DNA of 64,000 nucleotides from Thuidium tamariscinum (taxonomy: Eukaryota; Streptophyta; Bryopsida; Hypnales; Thuidiaceae): assembly GCA_947034885.2 (NCBI GenBank), contig OX344749.2:19731501-19795500 (forward strand). Reading direction: 5' to 3'. Within the stretch, counting starts at the first letter, position 1. Every line of letters begins with the position of its first letter. The notes beneath the pieces are model-generated. The model worked only from the letters and a program-made list of their open reading frames with translations. It ran no database searches and had not been told where the DNA came from. Shown here in pieces: positions 37,533 through 49,593 of the stretch. The position numbers and the translations under genes are program-made.

Positions 37533-37814
37533 ATGAGTGATTGTCCACTGCGAGCTCCGCTTCGGCCGCGGCGGGCGTTCCGGAGAGAGCTGGTGGCGGC
37601 GATTGCCACACAGTTCTTCGCGCTTTCCATTTCGCTTCACTCGAAGGCCGCTCAACCCATGTTCATGTTCCCGAATGCCGGGACGAAGATGAGGTCGACC
37701 ACTGGCAGCTCGGGAATCGATCAACTGTCAACGAAGACACTGGTGAATGCTTTTGGAATGGCTGGGCTGCCGTGGGAGTTTTTAGCTAGCTTCACCAATA
37801 ATTTTGAGGGGTAA
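37533..37814 (+). CDS. Possible small gene or exon in a GC-rich island
   Basis: A 93-codon ATG frame lies in the GC-rich stretch 37400-37860, unlike the AT-rich surroundings. The predicted peptide starts with an arginine-rich segment (RAPLRPRRAFRREL), then a short hydrophobic stretch (VAAIATQFFALSISL), which resembles an organelle-targeting start. I do not recognise a family. Overlapping frames on both strands are also open, so GC content alone may explain it. No splice partners were found. Confidence 0.25.
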   Translation: MSDCPLRAPLRPRRAFRRELVAAIATQFFALSISLHSKAAQPMFMFPNAGTKMRSTTGSSGIDQLSTKTLVNAFGMAGLPWEFLASFTNNFEG

Positions 37815-37904
37815 GCTGGTACGAGGTCCTTAGATGGAGCATCGAGGGTCTGGAACTGAATTTGGGGGAGGAGAAACACCTTGAAATATTTTTCAATAAA
37901 CTCT

Positions 37905-38124
37905 TCTTAACCTTGAAGCGCACTGACGTCCATGACGATGAACAAAGGGCTTCAAGGCCCAGTTTCATCCAATTAACTTCTCATTTATCAAATGTAATAC
38001 TTGAATTTAGAAAAGACAACCTTCTTTAATGACCAAATTCATTAAATTCTGGTAAATGATATATCTGTACAAAGCTATAAGCGAAAATGTGCAAAAATTC
38101 AAAAAAGGATTGAGATGCTTAAGG
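37905..38124 (+). repeat. Solo copy of the 23.8-25.4 kb terminal arm
   Basis: About 220 bp closely similar, in direct orientation, to 23769-23990 and inverted relative to 25183-25399. It has the AACAAAGGGCTTCAAGG, GAAAAGACAACC and AAAAGGATTGAGATGCTTAA landmarks. The rest of the unit is missing. Confidence 0.65.
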
Positions 38125-38786
38125 ACAAGAGGAATTGACATCTTTGAAGACCATGAAAGGCCAGGAGGGCGGTGCAGCATGCCTCCTTCACATTACATTA
38201 GAGAAAATGTAGACTCTCTCCAGGGCCATCAAGCTTTGATGAGCCACTCTGTATGGAGAGCCCTGGGGAGCTACAAAAAGGACAAAATCACTAACACATA
38301 TGCCTTTCAACTTGTGTAAACATTGTGAACATTTGTTAGTTTCTCTCCTTTTTTAATTTTGGATTTGTCAGGGAGAGATGACAAGCTCTCACTTTCACGG
38401 TCCACTCTGAAGATGGTAGATGCAACTTGAATTTTTTTTCCATTTCCTTCGTGATTAAATATTCTAATACTTGCAAAATAGATATGAACGACAACAAGGG
38501 GAAAAATTGTCAAGCAAAAATAAATGTTATCAATGGATCCCCTCCAAAACTTCTTAGCGGCCCTACAGAGAGGCCATATTTTCTCTTATGAAATGAATGA
38601 GCAACAAAATCAAAGAAAGATGATAGGCACAATGAAGTGCCAAGTTCCACCTCTTGAGTTATAGGAATTGACATCTAACCCAAGTTGTTTCATATTTTTT
38701 GGAGCTTGATAGAATTAGTTATAAAAATTTGTAGTTGAATTTGTAGAGGGATTTGTGTTGAAATGGAGCACCTCCTAAAATATCCG
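38125..38786. other. Intergenic DNA, no gene seen
   Basis: No supported feature; moderately AT-rich. Confidence 0.4.
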
Positions 38787-39001
38787 GGCAGTCCAGGCAG
38801 CCCACCATCGAATGAAAATGACATATCATGCAATAACTTCTTAACCATGTACTCAAAAGTTATGAAAATTGATGGATCTTAAAGTTACTCATCGTGCACA
38901 CATTGTGTGAAAATTCCAAAGAAACAAAATAAAAACTCCATACGTAGTGAGCTGCCCAAAATTGCTATGTTGCCAAAAAATGCAGCTTGGTCCTTTAGGG
39001 G
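38787..39001 (-). mobile_element. Family B fragment
   Basis: Inverted relative to 33847-34793 and limited to that element's first roughly 220 bp: shared AAAAGTTATGAAAATT, AAAACTCCAT, GTGAGCTGCCCAAAA, and the terminal CCTTTAGGGG before TTAA at 39002-39005. Confidence 0.6.
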
Positions 39002-39053
39002 TTAATATAGAAAACTAAAAAGATTTGATTATATAGGAAGTTGAATTTGTCAT

Positions 39054-39475
39054 TTAAGGTAGAACCACCCATAACCAATCATTTAAGGTATTTTAGATAT
39101 GATTTGGTGTAGTGCAAGGCAAAACAATTATTTCTAGAGGTGTAATGATAGAAATGATGCAGATTGCAAAAACTTTGGTAATTTTATTGCATGAATTGAA
39201 ATTACTATGAATTTTGAGAGGCAAAAGTTAGGCTTGACCTACAACTAACATCTAGAGTCATTCGATTCTAATCATCCAAGAATTACTTTTCCACTCATTG
39301 CTTCATATTTTCTTGCTCACTTATGTGTCATTAAGTTACTGGTCCAAACCTTGAAAAAGTGCAAAACACGCATTCCAAGGAGAAAATAGAAATCCATTAC
39401 AACCTTTTTTGGATATATGGTACTCTCATTGATTGGTTATGGAATAGTGATAAGAAATGGGTGGTTCTACCTTAA
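39054..39475. mobile_element. Family D TIR element (TTAAGGTAGAACCACCC ends)
   Basis: TTAAGGTAGAACCACCCAT followed by AACCAATCA at the left is mirrored at the right, which ends GGGTGGTTCTACCTTAA. The element is 422 bp and noncoding. The first bases match the TAAGGTAG terminus of other family D elements; the rest defines a subgroup also hinted at near 8294 and 9347. Confidence 0.6.
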
Positions 39476-40315
39476 TATGGGTTAACTACATTATTAACCA
39501 AAAACATTCCATCAAGCTTTTTGAAAACCCTACTAATTGTTGTTCTTTTTTCCCCTTGAAATTTTTTGAACTTTAAATGGAAGGATGGCGAATTTTGTTA
39601 AAATGGGAGCATTCCATTAGTTTGACACTTTTGATAGCTCAAACTGTGCGGTTTGAAATCTAAACTTGCTATAGATTTTTGAAATGTACATGTGTTGTAG
39701 ATGTCTAAAATCTATACTTGTCTAAGATGTTTCAAACCGCATAGTCTGAAATCTAAATTTGTCTTAGATTTTAGAAATATATAAATGTTCGGGATGTTTT
39801 GAAAATCTATACTAGTTTTAGATGTCAATTTTCAATTCATTCACACTGCACAGTTTGAAAATGGCATTTGGAATACCGCCAATTTAACAAAATTCACCAT
39901 AAGGTTACCATTGTACTAAATATCATTATGAGGGTGAACTTCTATACAAAGAAGAATAAACTCAAACTAATACATTACCGTGAAAGGAATTATCCCAATT
40001 TTTGGCAAGTTTGTCTACAATAATTATTTTTGAAAATTAAATCTATTGTGGGACATTTGATGATGCCAATCTTTAATATCAAAAAAATTATTTTCAATAA
40101 TAAATTTGAATAATTGGTTGCTTATAGTTTAACAAATTGTTAAAGCCACTTTTGAAATTTTGTTTCTCCTCACTTACTTAGAAATGAAAGCATTCATAAA
40201 CCTAGCAAAGGCAATTCAAAGTTTAGATAGAAAACATAAAAGCTATTTTTTTTTTAAAACTTTACATGAAATTTCATCCTTACAAGGGCATTTAAGCATA
40301 TTTGCTATTGAGCTA
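39476..40315. other. AT-rich intergenic DNA, no gene seen
   Basis: Short imperfect repeats of a GAAATCTAAA/ATAGATTTT theme at 39650-39830; nothing coding. Confidence 0.45.
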
Positions 40316-41061
40316 GGGTGAATGCAAGAAAGACTTGTACTATTTGGCGTCACACTTTGAGTGACGGAGTTGTCATGAGCTATAACTTTTGAAGCATTAA
40401 CTCTTTGAACTTGAAATTTTTATTGGACATGACTGACTTGATAGTTATTAAAACCCTTATTTTTCAGAAATTTTCAAAAATCATTTTATATTTAAATTCT
40501 AATTTCTCTAATTTGTCACACTTTGCGATTTAGGGTTTTTTAGTACCGGGGAGTACTTTAAATTAATAATTTAGAGCTGAGATTTCTAGGGTCTATTCCT
40601 ACACTAAGTAGGCATGTTTCCACTGAAGGAAATTTAAAAAATCATTATTCTCTTTCCTCTACATGTGTGCTAACAAGCCTCCCTTGCGCGCACATTTTTG
40701 AACAATCAAGATAATTTTTGGATCATTATTTTGGTGAAATACCTTTACCATAAAGTCTTCCCAAATGGACAATTTTTAGTTTTAAGAAAAATTACTTTAC
40801 CTATTTTTTACAAATTAAAATGTAAAAATATAGTGAAAGTTACAATTTTCACGAAATTCAACACTTTTCTAGTTCTCCTACTTAGAGAATTTTTCTATGC
40901 TTTTCCTTCCTAGGGTATCTTCTTCTTAAAGGTATATACATCAAACATATTTTTTTACTTTTAAAAAAAATTGATTTACTATTTATACAGTACTCCCAAA
41001 GAAAAAAGTGAGTACTGTGCAAAACGGTACGCTTTGCCGCAGGTCTTTCTTGCAATGACCC
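40316..41061. mobile_element. Family C TIR element (TGCAAGAAAGACYTG ends)
   Basis: The left terminus TGCAAGAAAGACTTG at about 40323 is mirrored at the right, with CAGGTCTTTCTTGCA ending near 41054. The interior is similar to 57255-58050 (shared GTGACGGAGTTGTCATG-like start and CTCCTACTTAGAG near the end). It has no transposase. Confidence 0.6.
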
Positions 41062-41614
41062 GCTAATGAAAAACATCATCTCGAAATTTAGTATATCAAA
41101 TTTATAGCCACTATATAAAAGAAACTAACCACACAATGATGAATTTGAGCAAGCTCTAAGCAAGGTTGCAATAGAGAGTCTAGAATTTTTTTTTAGCGGC
41201 CTATATAAATGTCTTTTTGGAAAGTATTTTACTACATAGAATAATACTAAATGCGGCACATGGTTGTAGTAGGCAAAATGGAGTTTGGAGAGACTTCTTT
41301 AGAAAGTTTGCCACCCATGAGTATATAGAATTAAAAAAAGATGAATGCATATAAACCCAAGTAGAAACTTCAAACTTGCTCCCACCTTTGCCACCAATGC
41401 TATTTTGTCTTCTTCATCCTAACTTGGAATTTGGGTTATATTGTAATTCTTTCTTTCTTTGCCTATTAGAGACCATTTGTATACCCTCAAAAAAAAAAGA
41501 TACTAGCCTAGCCATTTGCTTATGAATATCATACTACTAAAACAAAATGTTTGTTTGTTTGTTAGAATATGTGTGATGTTCCTTGATATTTACTACACCA
41601 CCATCCACTTGGAG
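41062..41614. other. AT-rich intergenic DNA, no gene seen
   Basis: No feature recognised. Confidence 0.45.
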
Positions 41615-42440
41615 GGTGGCTGTAAGAAACATTGTTCACTTTTCGTAGCATTTTATTGGGGACTACATTTTTGATACATAGTACTGCCAATACTATGAGT
41701 ACTATTAGCAAATTGCCAATGCATTGTGCTTTTAACACATATAATGCAATCAGGAGTTAATGTGGCCATTGAATGACATTGTCTTACATATTACATCATT
41801 TAAAAATTTGATAGGTAGACAAATGTGGGATTAAAGTTAGATGTGGGAGTGCTATATACTACTATGTCTATGCAACAGTATTAAGGAACAAAAGACTGTA
41901 GTTTTCTTTAGAAAATACAGGGATCCAATTTTAATCCATAAAAAATCAAAAGTGACTTTTATATTTATTTATAATTATGCCCATTTTTCCAAAGCTCCTT
42001 GTAGTCACTTTCATCCAAAAGAAATTATAGCCAAAGTATTTTTAGAATTTGTAAATGTGTGTGCCATTGAGCTATATTATCTAGCATGTAGATCATCCAA
42101 AAATAATGAAAAATTGGATTCCAAACCATATTCATAAGTCTACTAAGTAGAGGAACACACCACCAATATATCAAGTCAAAAGCATTCTTTTTTATTACTA
42201 TGAATGTAATGAATCCTTCTTCATCCAATTTGTGACAAGAGGACAAAATTAATCTTTAAATACAATTTTTTTTCTTCCAAAATTTGGAAAAAATATGGAA
42301 CCCTTGAGCATGAAGTTAGTTATATCCAATAAAAATGTCAAGGCCAAACCTTTTTGGATTCAAAAGTTATACTACAAGAGATGAAAGTCGTTTCCATTGT
42401 GATACAAATAGGACTGGTGTTTCTTGCAATGATCCTAGAC
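41615..42440. mobile_element. Probable degenerate family C element
   Basis: The left end has GGCTGTAAGAAACATTGTTC at about 41627 and the right has GGTGTTTCTTGCAATGATCC at about 42418, which match the inverted family C termini imperfectly. No ORF that stands out. Confidence 0.35.
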
Positions 42441-42533
42441 AAAAGAATATTGAATTTTCAAAGTTTTAGTTAGATCAAAATTTATAAAATTGGTTTCAAA
42501 GAGCCAGAGAGCCATTGGGACATCTAATATTAA

Positions 42534-43457
42534 CCCCTTAAATTCTTTGACAATGTTCACTCTAAAAATGGTCAAAAATTGCCATTTCTAGTACCAATGC
42601 CAATTTTTTTTCTTAAAACTTTTTTTGAGATTTGTAACCATAGGATATTGTAGTGAACTAGTTTAAAAACATGTGCAAGAAATTTCAGAGATTTTCACCG
42701 TGTAGATTGAAAGATATTACAGTTTGAATGCTCAAATATCATTTTTTCTACCCTACAGAAAACAGGGCAGCTGCACTTCAAATGGCAACAATCATATGAA
42801 AAATGGTCCAAAATGGTTGTTCCTCTTTGGATTCATTGTTGAAGCCAAGTAGGGTACTTGCCTAAAAAATTTCAAATTTTTTAGGATTGTACACCATATA
42901 GAAAAGAAATAGTAAGTAAAAAGAAGTAGCAAATGTTTCAAAATACAAAATTGTTAATAATCTAACTGTGGAATTGAAAAATGCCAATCCCAATGGTTGG
43001 AATGCTATATTAAACAATCTTCATCCTATAGTTATATTTATTTCAAAAACTATTGAAAATTGACTAAAATAAAGGACTTCAAAGTTTATTTTAGAATAGA
43101 AAATCCATAACTACCAACAAACAAAAAAACCTCATAACTTTTGACTCATTGATCAGAATGGAATGATTCAAAGCTTTCCATGCATACATAAATGAAGAAT
43201 ACTAATTTCAAACTTTTGTTTTTGAAAAAACTGATTTTTTCTGAACTGCCCGAACTGCCCAGTTATGAAAAAAAGTAATATATTAGGCTGTATCTTTTGA
43301 CTTGTATTTCCAAATGTCCCGATTTTTGTATATATGAAAGATATTCCATGTCCCCACCTTCTATTAAAATTTCAGTCCAAAATATGAAAATCTCCGCTCA
43401 CACGTACCTACCCAAAATTGCTATATTGCCAAATTTGGTAGCTTGGTCTTTTAGGGG
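42534..43457 (-). mobile_element. Family B TIR element, second near-full copy
   Basis: A 924-bp element between TTAA at 42530-42533 and TTAA at 43458-43461. It is the reverse-orientation relative of 33847-34793, sharing the GCAGCTGCACTTC segment, the TGCCCGAACTGCCC-like segment and the terminal CTTTTAGGGG. The TIRs have decayed to about 10 bp. Confidence 0.65.
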
Positions 43458-43563
43458 TTAATAGTTGTTGGATTAGAGAATGCTATAGCTATTGCAACAT
43501 TTAGATGATACTTTTATTTTAAAAATGTTTATCAATATTTTTGTTGTTTTCATATGCCACATT

Positions 43564-43726
43564 CACTAGAAGAAAGTTTGAAGCCTTTAACATGACTTCA
43601 ACACAATCTAGATGATGTTTTGTGATGACTGCAACACAAAATTTGCATATTCGCATTGTAGTTAATGCAAAACATCATCTAGATTGTGTTGAAGTCACGT
43701 TAAAGGCTTCAAACTTTCTTCTAGTG
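43564..43726. mobile_element. CACTA-type MITE, near-perfect palindrome
   Basis: A 163-bp element whose arms of about 60 bp are almost identical. It begins CACTAGAAGAAAGTTTGAAG and ends with the inverse, with one visible mismatch over most of the arm. It is flanked by ATT at 43561-43563 and 43727-43729. The high arm identity makes it a likely recent insertion. Confidence 0.85.
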
Positions 43727-43729
43727 ATT

Positions 43730-44690
43730 CTTTTTGAAAAAATAATACAAAATTAATAGCAATATATGATTATAGTAAATGTGAGTGCTACAAATGGTTT
43801 ACTATATTTAAAGTATAAAAAAATAGGCATGAAAAAAGATTTAAGAGGGCTTAGTTGTTACATGAGAGAATATTTACACTATTTATAGGTTCGTTCCCCT
43901 ACTGGACACATGTGTAGATACAATAATAAGTAGAAAGGAAAAATTTATAGAAGGTGATTGCAAGAAACACTTTAGATTTTTGTCTCAGAACCGCAGTTTT
44001 GGGCATTAGATTGGCAGTACTACCCTATACTATCAATACCACGTGTTAGCACAACACCTATAAACCTAAATTGTTGATTGAGGGTGCCTATGGATCTTCA
44101 CTATCAATTGAGTATTATGTAGTACTATGTAGTTTTATAGAGTAGTACAAAGGCCACTTGTAGCAGAAAATATTAGAAAAGGGGTATGTGAACCTTTTCA
44201 TTTTTAGTGACTCAAAAAAAAAAAATTTAAAATTATTAAGAAAAAAATCCATTTCTCTAGAGGAGATTGTGCTCACATTGCAAATTTGCAATGAAGAATT
44301 CTTCTATAATTTTTTTCCCTCTTCATAGCCTTTGCGCAAAGGAAGGTCACTTTTCCCATGTGGGCAACAAACATGTTGCTATTTTCATAAAAACTCATCA
44401 ATAATCCTTGTAATGTTAGTAGACCTCCAACTTATCCAATTTGTGGCTTCAAAATTCGAATTTTTGGATAAAAAATAGGATTAAAACCTTCCAAAATAGC
44501 CAAAGTAGACACCCAATCAAGCACAAGTTAAAAATAGTAAATTGATTTTGAATTTTATTATTTCTAATTTTAATTTTATGCCATAGTGCATATATGTCTT
44601 TATATGCCACCAAGTGAATGTCTTTATCCCATTAAAGTTTACTTAGCCCACTTTGTCTTTGGTAAAAGCTTATTTTAACTTTATCAATTA
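43730..44690. other. AT-rich intergenic DNA, no gene seen
   Basis: A family C-like terminus, GATTGCAAGAAACACTT, occurs at about 43951 without a recognised partner. Confidence 0.45.
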
Positions 44691-45257
44691 CTCCCTCCAT
44701 CCCAAAATGATCTTCATGTTGGCCTTAATTTTTTGTCCCAAAATGATCTTCTTGTTCCTTTTGTGACATGAAAATTTGTCAAATTTGGATTTTAATTCTT
44801 ATCCGAGACTAGTAAAACAACTTTAAGCAATAATTTCCCTTCCATTTATAAAATCATCAATCAAAAGACAAAAGAAATGACTAAAGGGGTTAATCAACAC
44901 TTTATGTTTGTATTTTTTGCATCTCTTTGAATGTTGCCTACTTGAAGGAGGTGAAGCTTTGGTAGGTGGAACAAAGGTTCACACATGGTTTTAGGCCCAT
45001 ACTAATCACCAACAAAATAACAACCTCAAATTCAAAATTTAAGTGCTCATTGGTGCTTTTTGAAAATGCCTCCAAAATTCTACTTTTCTATATTCTAAAA
45101 TTACATTTTGGAAAAGGCTTTTAAAATTCAAAGTTTCAAAGATACTAAGAGTGAACCAAGCTTTGCTTACAAATCCAAAGGGGACTTTAAAATGTTCTTT
45201 TTGGCCTTAATCCATAATATTTTGTTAAATAGGAAGAACATTTTGGGACGGAGGTAG
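44691..45257. mobile_element. Stowaway/mariner-like non-autonomous element
   Basis: The ends read CTCCCTCCATCCCAAAATG at the left and the inverse of CTACCTCCGTCCCAAAATG at the right, flanked by TA (44689-44690 and 45258-45259). These are the hallmark terminus and target of plant Stowaway/mariner elements. At 567 bp it is longer than a typical Stowaway MITE, but no transposase motif is visible. Confidence 0.8.
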
Positions 45258-45385
45258 TAGTATTCTTAATTTTAATTTTTAAATTTAAAAGAGTAATTTT
45301 TTCAAAATTCAAATCTAAACAAGTTTTGTGTTCCTACAACTCTTGTATATGCCTCATAGATTTGATTTTGTACCTATTTTACTAA

Positions 45386-47630
45386 GTTTTCAAATTTTGG
45401 AACCTCTCAAATCTAGATAGTTTTTCTTTTTTCTTTTCCAAACTCCAAATTTTATTAATTGATGAAACCATCATGGAGTCTTAAAATAATTTAAAACAAG
45501 GCAAACATGGTACCAGTAACCACCACAACAACTAGGGGTGGCGCCTTTTTAAAATTTTCTTATCAATCATGGGACAGGTAATTATGATTCACTTACATCA
45601 TTAAAGCACTCAACTAAGTGTTTTCCCTCCCATAGTTTAAACTTATATTGAGCTTCCATCTCCCAAGCCACACATCTTCTTTTGTGATTGTGGTGGTCGA
45701 TTGTGGTTTGAGGCGTTGGAGATTTTTGTGTGCATATTCTTGGGCAACTCTTGGACTTCCATTGTGAAGTGGGAATGGCAAAGGTCTTTGGCTTTGCAAA
45801 TTGTGTGGGATTTTATTGCTCTTTAGCTTATTGTTTCATTACTTTTGTGATTGAGTTGACTCTTTTTTTGATTTGTTGGATTTGTGACATAGATAGCAAT
45901 TGGCTTTTAGCCGAAGACACCTTGTGCATCTTCACTAACATTACACTGGTTTGTTTTGTGTTTGGAATGGGCACAGGTAAGGCTAGGCCTTCAAATCTAT
46001 CTTTTCCAATTTGGAGTTTATAAGACACTTTTCAAGCCCATGGATTCTTTTAAGGATTCATCTTTTGACTTTGCTTAGAATTTTTTAGACATAGATGAAA
46101 TGGTTGCACTTGAGATTTTATTATTTTGGTCATTGTATGATCTTACAATAGATCCTTTATATCTCTTTGGGATATTTTCATTAGCCTGTGATGTAATGTA
46201 ATGGTCTATTTTTATATCTTGGACAACACTGTAAAATCTCAATTGAATTTAAGTGGAACTTATGACAAGGTATAGCCTTGTTTTGGGATGATTTTGTCTC
46301 AATCTCTTTTTCGACAATTTATAGGTTTTTTTAGGGCTCTTTCCCTTTTTTGCTAAAAATATTGCCACTTGAAGTAACCTCATGTAGACCTCTTTGTTTA
46401 CATACATGCCATTATTTTCTTATATCATTAAGATCCCACAAAGATATAATTTTTATCCCATTTTGCAACATTTTCCTTGTTTTATTATTTATCCTCTTAT
46501 TTATCCTCTTATTTATCTATTTAATTTTTTAATTATTTATATTTTACCTACTGGTACTTCATGGAATTAATATAATTTTGGGTTCATTTTTAGATCCCTT
46601 CCAACTTGTATAAAATCAGTTTAACTTCCATGACACAATTATTTGATTAAGGCTTGTTTTTCATACATACCTTTTAATAGTACCTTATAAGATTTAATTC
46701 CAAAATTTTGGAACCTCTCCAATTAGACAAGACATGTTCCTTTCTCTTTTTTCCTATTTTTTAACTGGAGGTTACATCATGGAGTCTTAATATTTATTTT
46801 AATAAGGCTTGAATGAGACTAGAAACCACCTACTATGGGTGATGCCTTGTTTTAATTTTTTAACAATTATGAGTTGGATAGTTATTACTAACCCATTCAA
46901 TACTCGACTTGGGTGTTTTCCCTCCACAATTTGATCTAGTAGTGGGCTTCCATCCCACAGACTATACATATATTAGTCTTCTAAAGTTTACTTGTAAGAC
47001 CTCTTAAGTTTAGTTGTGGTTGTGGTGGTTCATTTGTGACTAGAGCTTTGGGGATATTTTGTGTACTACTTTGGGGCAACTCTTGGGCTTTCATTAAGAA
47101 GTGGGAATGGCAAAGGTCCTTGACTTTGTGGATTGTTTAGGATTTTTGTTGCTCTATTGTTTATTTGCAATGCCTTGTGACTTGTTTCAACTTCTTTTTT
47201 TGATTTGTTGGATTTGTGACATAGATAGCAATTGGCTTTCAAAGACACCTTGTGCATCCTCATTAACATTTCATTGGTTTGTGGTGTGTTTGGGACGGGC
47301 ACAAGTGAGGCTGAGCTTTCAAATCCGAGTATATGAAACAATTTACTTTCAAGTACATAGATTCCTATTTTGGACTCTTATTCTTACTATGCTTAAAACT
47401 TTGTAGACATAGATGGGATGGTTGTAATTCTCAAATTCATGGAGATTTATGATCTTACAAAGATCCTATATTACTTTTATGCATCCATACATTTATAAAC
47501 CTATAATGTGATCATTGTGATGTGATGGTCAATTTCATGTATTTTTTGGACACTAGTTGGAGATAAGTTTAGTCTTGATAAAAGTGTAGCTTTGTCTCAG
47601 AGGTGTTTCTATCTTAATCTCTTCTTTTGA
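45386..47630 (+). repeat. 1.3-kb tandem duplication
   Basis: Copy one (about 45386-46320) and copy two (about 46703-47630) share the same blocks in order: TTTTGGAACCTCTC, ACATCATGGAGTCTTAA-like, GGGCAACTCTTGG, GAAGTGGGAATGGCAAAGG, GATTTGTTGGATTTGTGACA, TAGACATAGATG and GATCTTACAA. The offset is about 1.31 kb. Reading frames in both copies differ and carry indels, so I do not call a gene. The unit may be a degraded element. Confidence 0.65.
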
Positions 47631-48449
47631 ACAAATGGGAAGAACCCATTGCATTAAAAAAAAGACACATACATGATAGCCAAGCCCGAGAGGTGGACAA
47701 CGATGGAAACCGAACACTAGCCAAAAGAACCAAGAAGACCCCTACAGGGAGGCTTGGATTGTACCTTTCTTCTCAAAGAAGATGCACCTCCCCCTTTTTG
47801 ATGGTAGAGAAAATGAGAAGGGCTCATTTGAGAATGAAAGTTATAGGTGCAAAATGCATAGAATTGGGGATAAGGGGATTGAACTAGAAAGCGCAAAATT
47901 AGTGTTGTAGATCTTGGGATGCAAACCATGAATGAATGTTCAAAGCATGTAGATCACAAGATGAAGGTGTTGATTATATCAAATGCACAAAACATTGTAA
48001 ACCCAAGATGTTACAAGATGAAAGTAAGAACTAAGTAGTGAAAATTTCACTCACTAAATCTCCTTCATGCACATTCTTCACCTCCAAAAGAGAGGGATGG
48101 GCAATTTTCGATTTCCAAAGAATAGGACCTCTACAAGCCAAATAGAGACAACAAGAGAGTGCCATGTCCCTATTATTTAAAGATTGAGAATGGGGTGAAG
48201 AAGGTGTGGCTATCCCTAATAAAAGTGATGAAAGTGGCAAAAACAGCAACATAGTGAATCGTGGTTGGGGTGAAAGAGGGGTGAAATAGGCTGGGGTGAA
48301 ATAGGGTTGAAACATTTGTATGTAAGAACTTCTTCTTGCTCATTCTTCACTTCCAGAGGAGAACAATTCTCATTCTCAATGTTTAGAGAATGGACCTTAT
48401 AAAAGTGCCACGTCTCCATTCTCTCAAAGCCATTGAAATAGATGTGAGA
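47631..48449. other. Repeat-derived DNA, no gene seen
   Basis: It begins with GGAAGAACCCATTGCATTAA and GCCAAGCCC, similar to the LINE-like tail at 55216-55400. Two loosely similar blocks of about 120 bp follow (48040-48190 and 48310-48420; shared CATTCTTCAC and GTGCCAYGTC). Confidence 0.4.
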
Positions 48450-49100
48450 ACCCTAATTCCATCTCCATGAAGAGTCAGTCCAGCGTATTGTGGTCCCGTC
48501 CTGTATGCAAATGATGAATTGCAACTCCGGTTTAATTAGTCTGTGTTGCTGAACAGAGGAGCTCCGAGCCTGTTCGGGACGGGATGCAACGCCCACGCTC
48601 CCGCACTGCAGGAACTTAACATCCCGTGCAATGAGCGCGCGTGACGATGGTGGAGCGCGCGCGGACAGCTCACAGCTGCCAAGGCGAGGCTTTGGTCTGG
48701 ATCCTTCAATGCCTCTCCATTCGAAGACCCCTTGCTTGCTCGAACCCCTTGTAAGAAGTCCCTTTTCCAATGAAGACAACCACTCATGCCGTCGCTTCTT
48801 TGCATTGCAAAGCTCCATTCGAATTCGATAGGCAGCTGTCCTGCATGGCTGGCTGGAATGGCTTCCATCATTGATAACTTATTCCTCTCCGAATGCACAC
48901 TCCATCGCCCTTCACCCGCCTGCCGTGCGCTGGCTCGGCGTTGACTTGGGTCGATCACATGATGAGGCCCCTTTGCTCGGCTGAGTTCCGAACTTCCGAT
49001 GGCCGTGGCGGCAAAAACGTCGCATTTCTTTCACGCCGGCATCTTTTGAGGGGCTATTTTCGAACGTTACGTCCCGAGTAGGTCGCGCAACAGATCTCGT
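48450..49100. other. GC-richer island with open frames, unassigned
   Basis: Base composition jumps relative to both sides. Minus-strand frames at 48536-48958 and 48453-48818 and a plus-strand frame at 48631-48831 are open, but none shows a domain I know. The longest minus-strand frame is open upstream of its first ATG, as an exon would be. It could be a gene fragment, a non-coding transcript or a decayed gene. Confidence 0.3.
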
Positions 49101-49593
49101 GCGAAGGAATCCACTTTGAAAAGTTAGAGACGACGGATAATGAAGGACTGATGAGGCCCTCTTTATTACACCAGAGGAGAGAAGGGGTGAGGGAAGTGTT
49201 TACGCAATGGGGTTTCCGAAAAGTGATGAGAAAAGCGCAAGGGACTTCCGTCGCACTTGGCATCACTGTATTATTCAGTTGAACCTGGGAGAGAATCATG
49301 ATGTGAGAAATGTTTTTATTTTCTTTCTCAAAAAAGGGCACAGATTTTTTAGTCTCTTAGAGTCTTAGCTTGCATAGAATGGTCTCTATAATGGTCATCC
49401 AAAATCGAAATTTTTTGAGTACTTTTGTATCTATTTGAATTTAATGAATGAGTTTTTTGTGATTTCAATTATAGAAATTTCAAGTTCTATTTCCATGCCA
49501 TTTGAAAGATCATGACCAGTAAAATATTTTCAGAATCGCTTCCAATGGCCCATGGATGATGCTCTCAAAGCTCCAAAATTATTATATCGAACT

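Noticed and set aside
45730-46023. 97-codon cysteine-rich frame in the tandem duplication
   Set aside because: The homologous region in the second copy has frame-breaking differences, so there is no sign of protein conservation.
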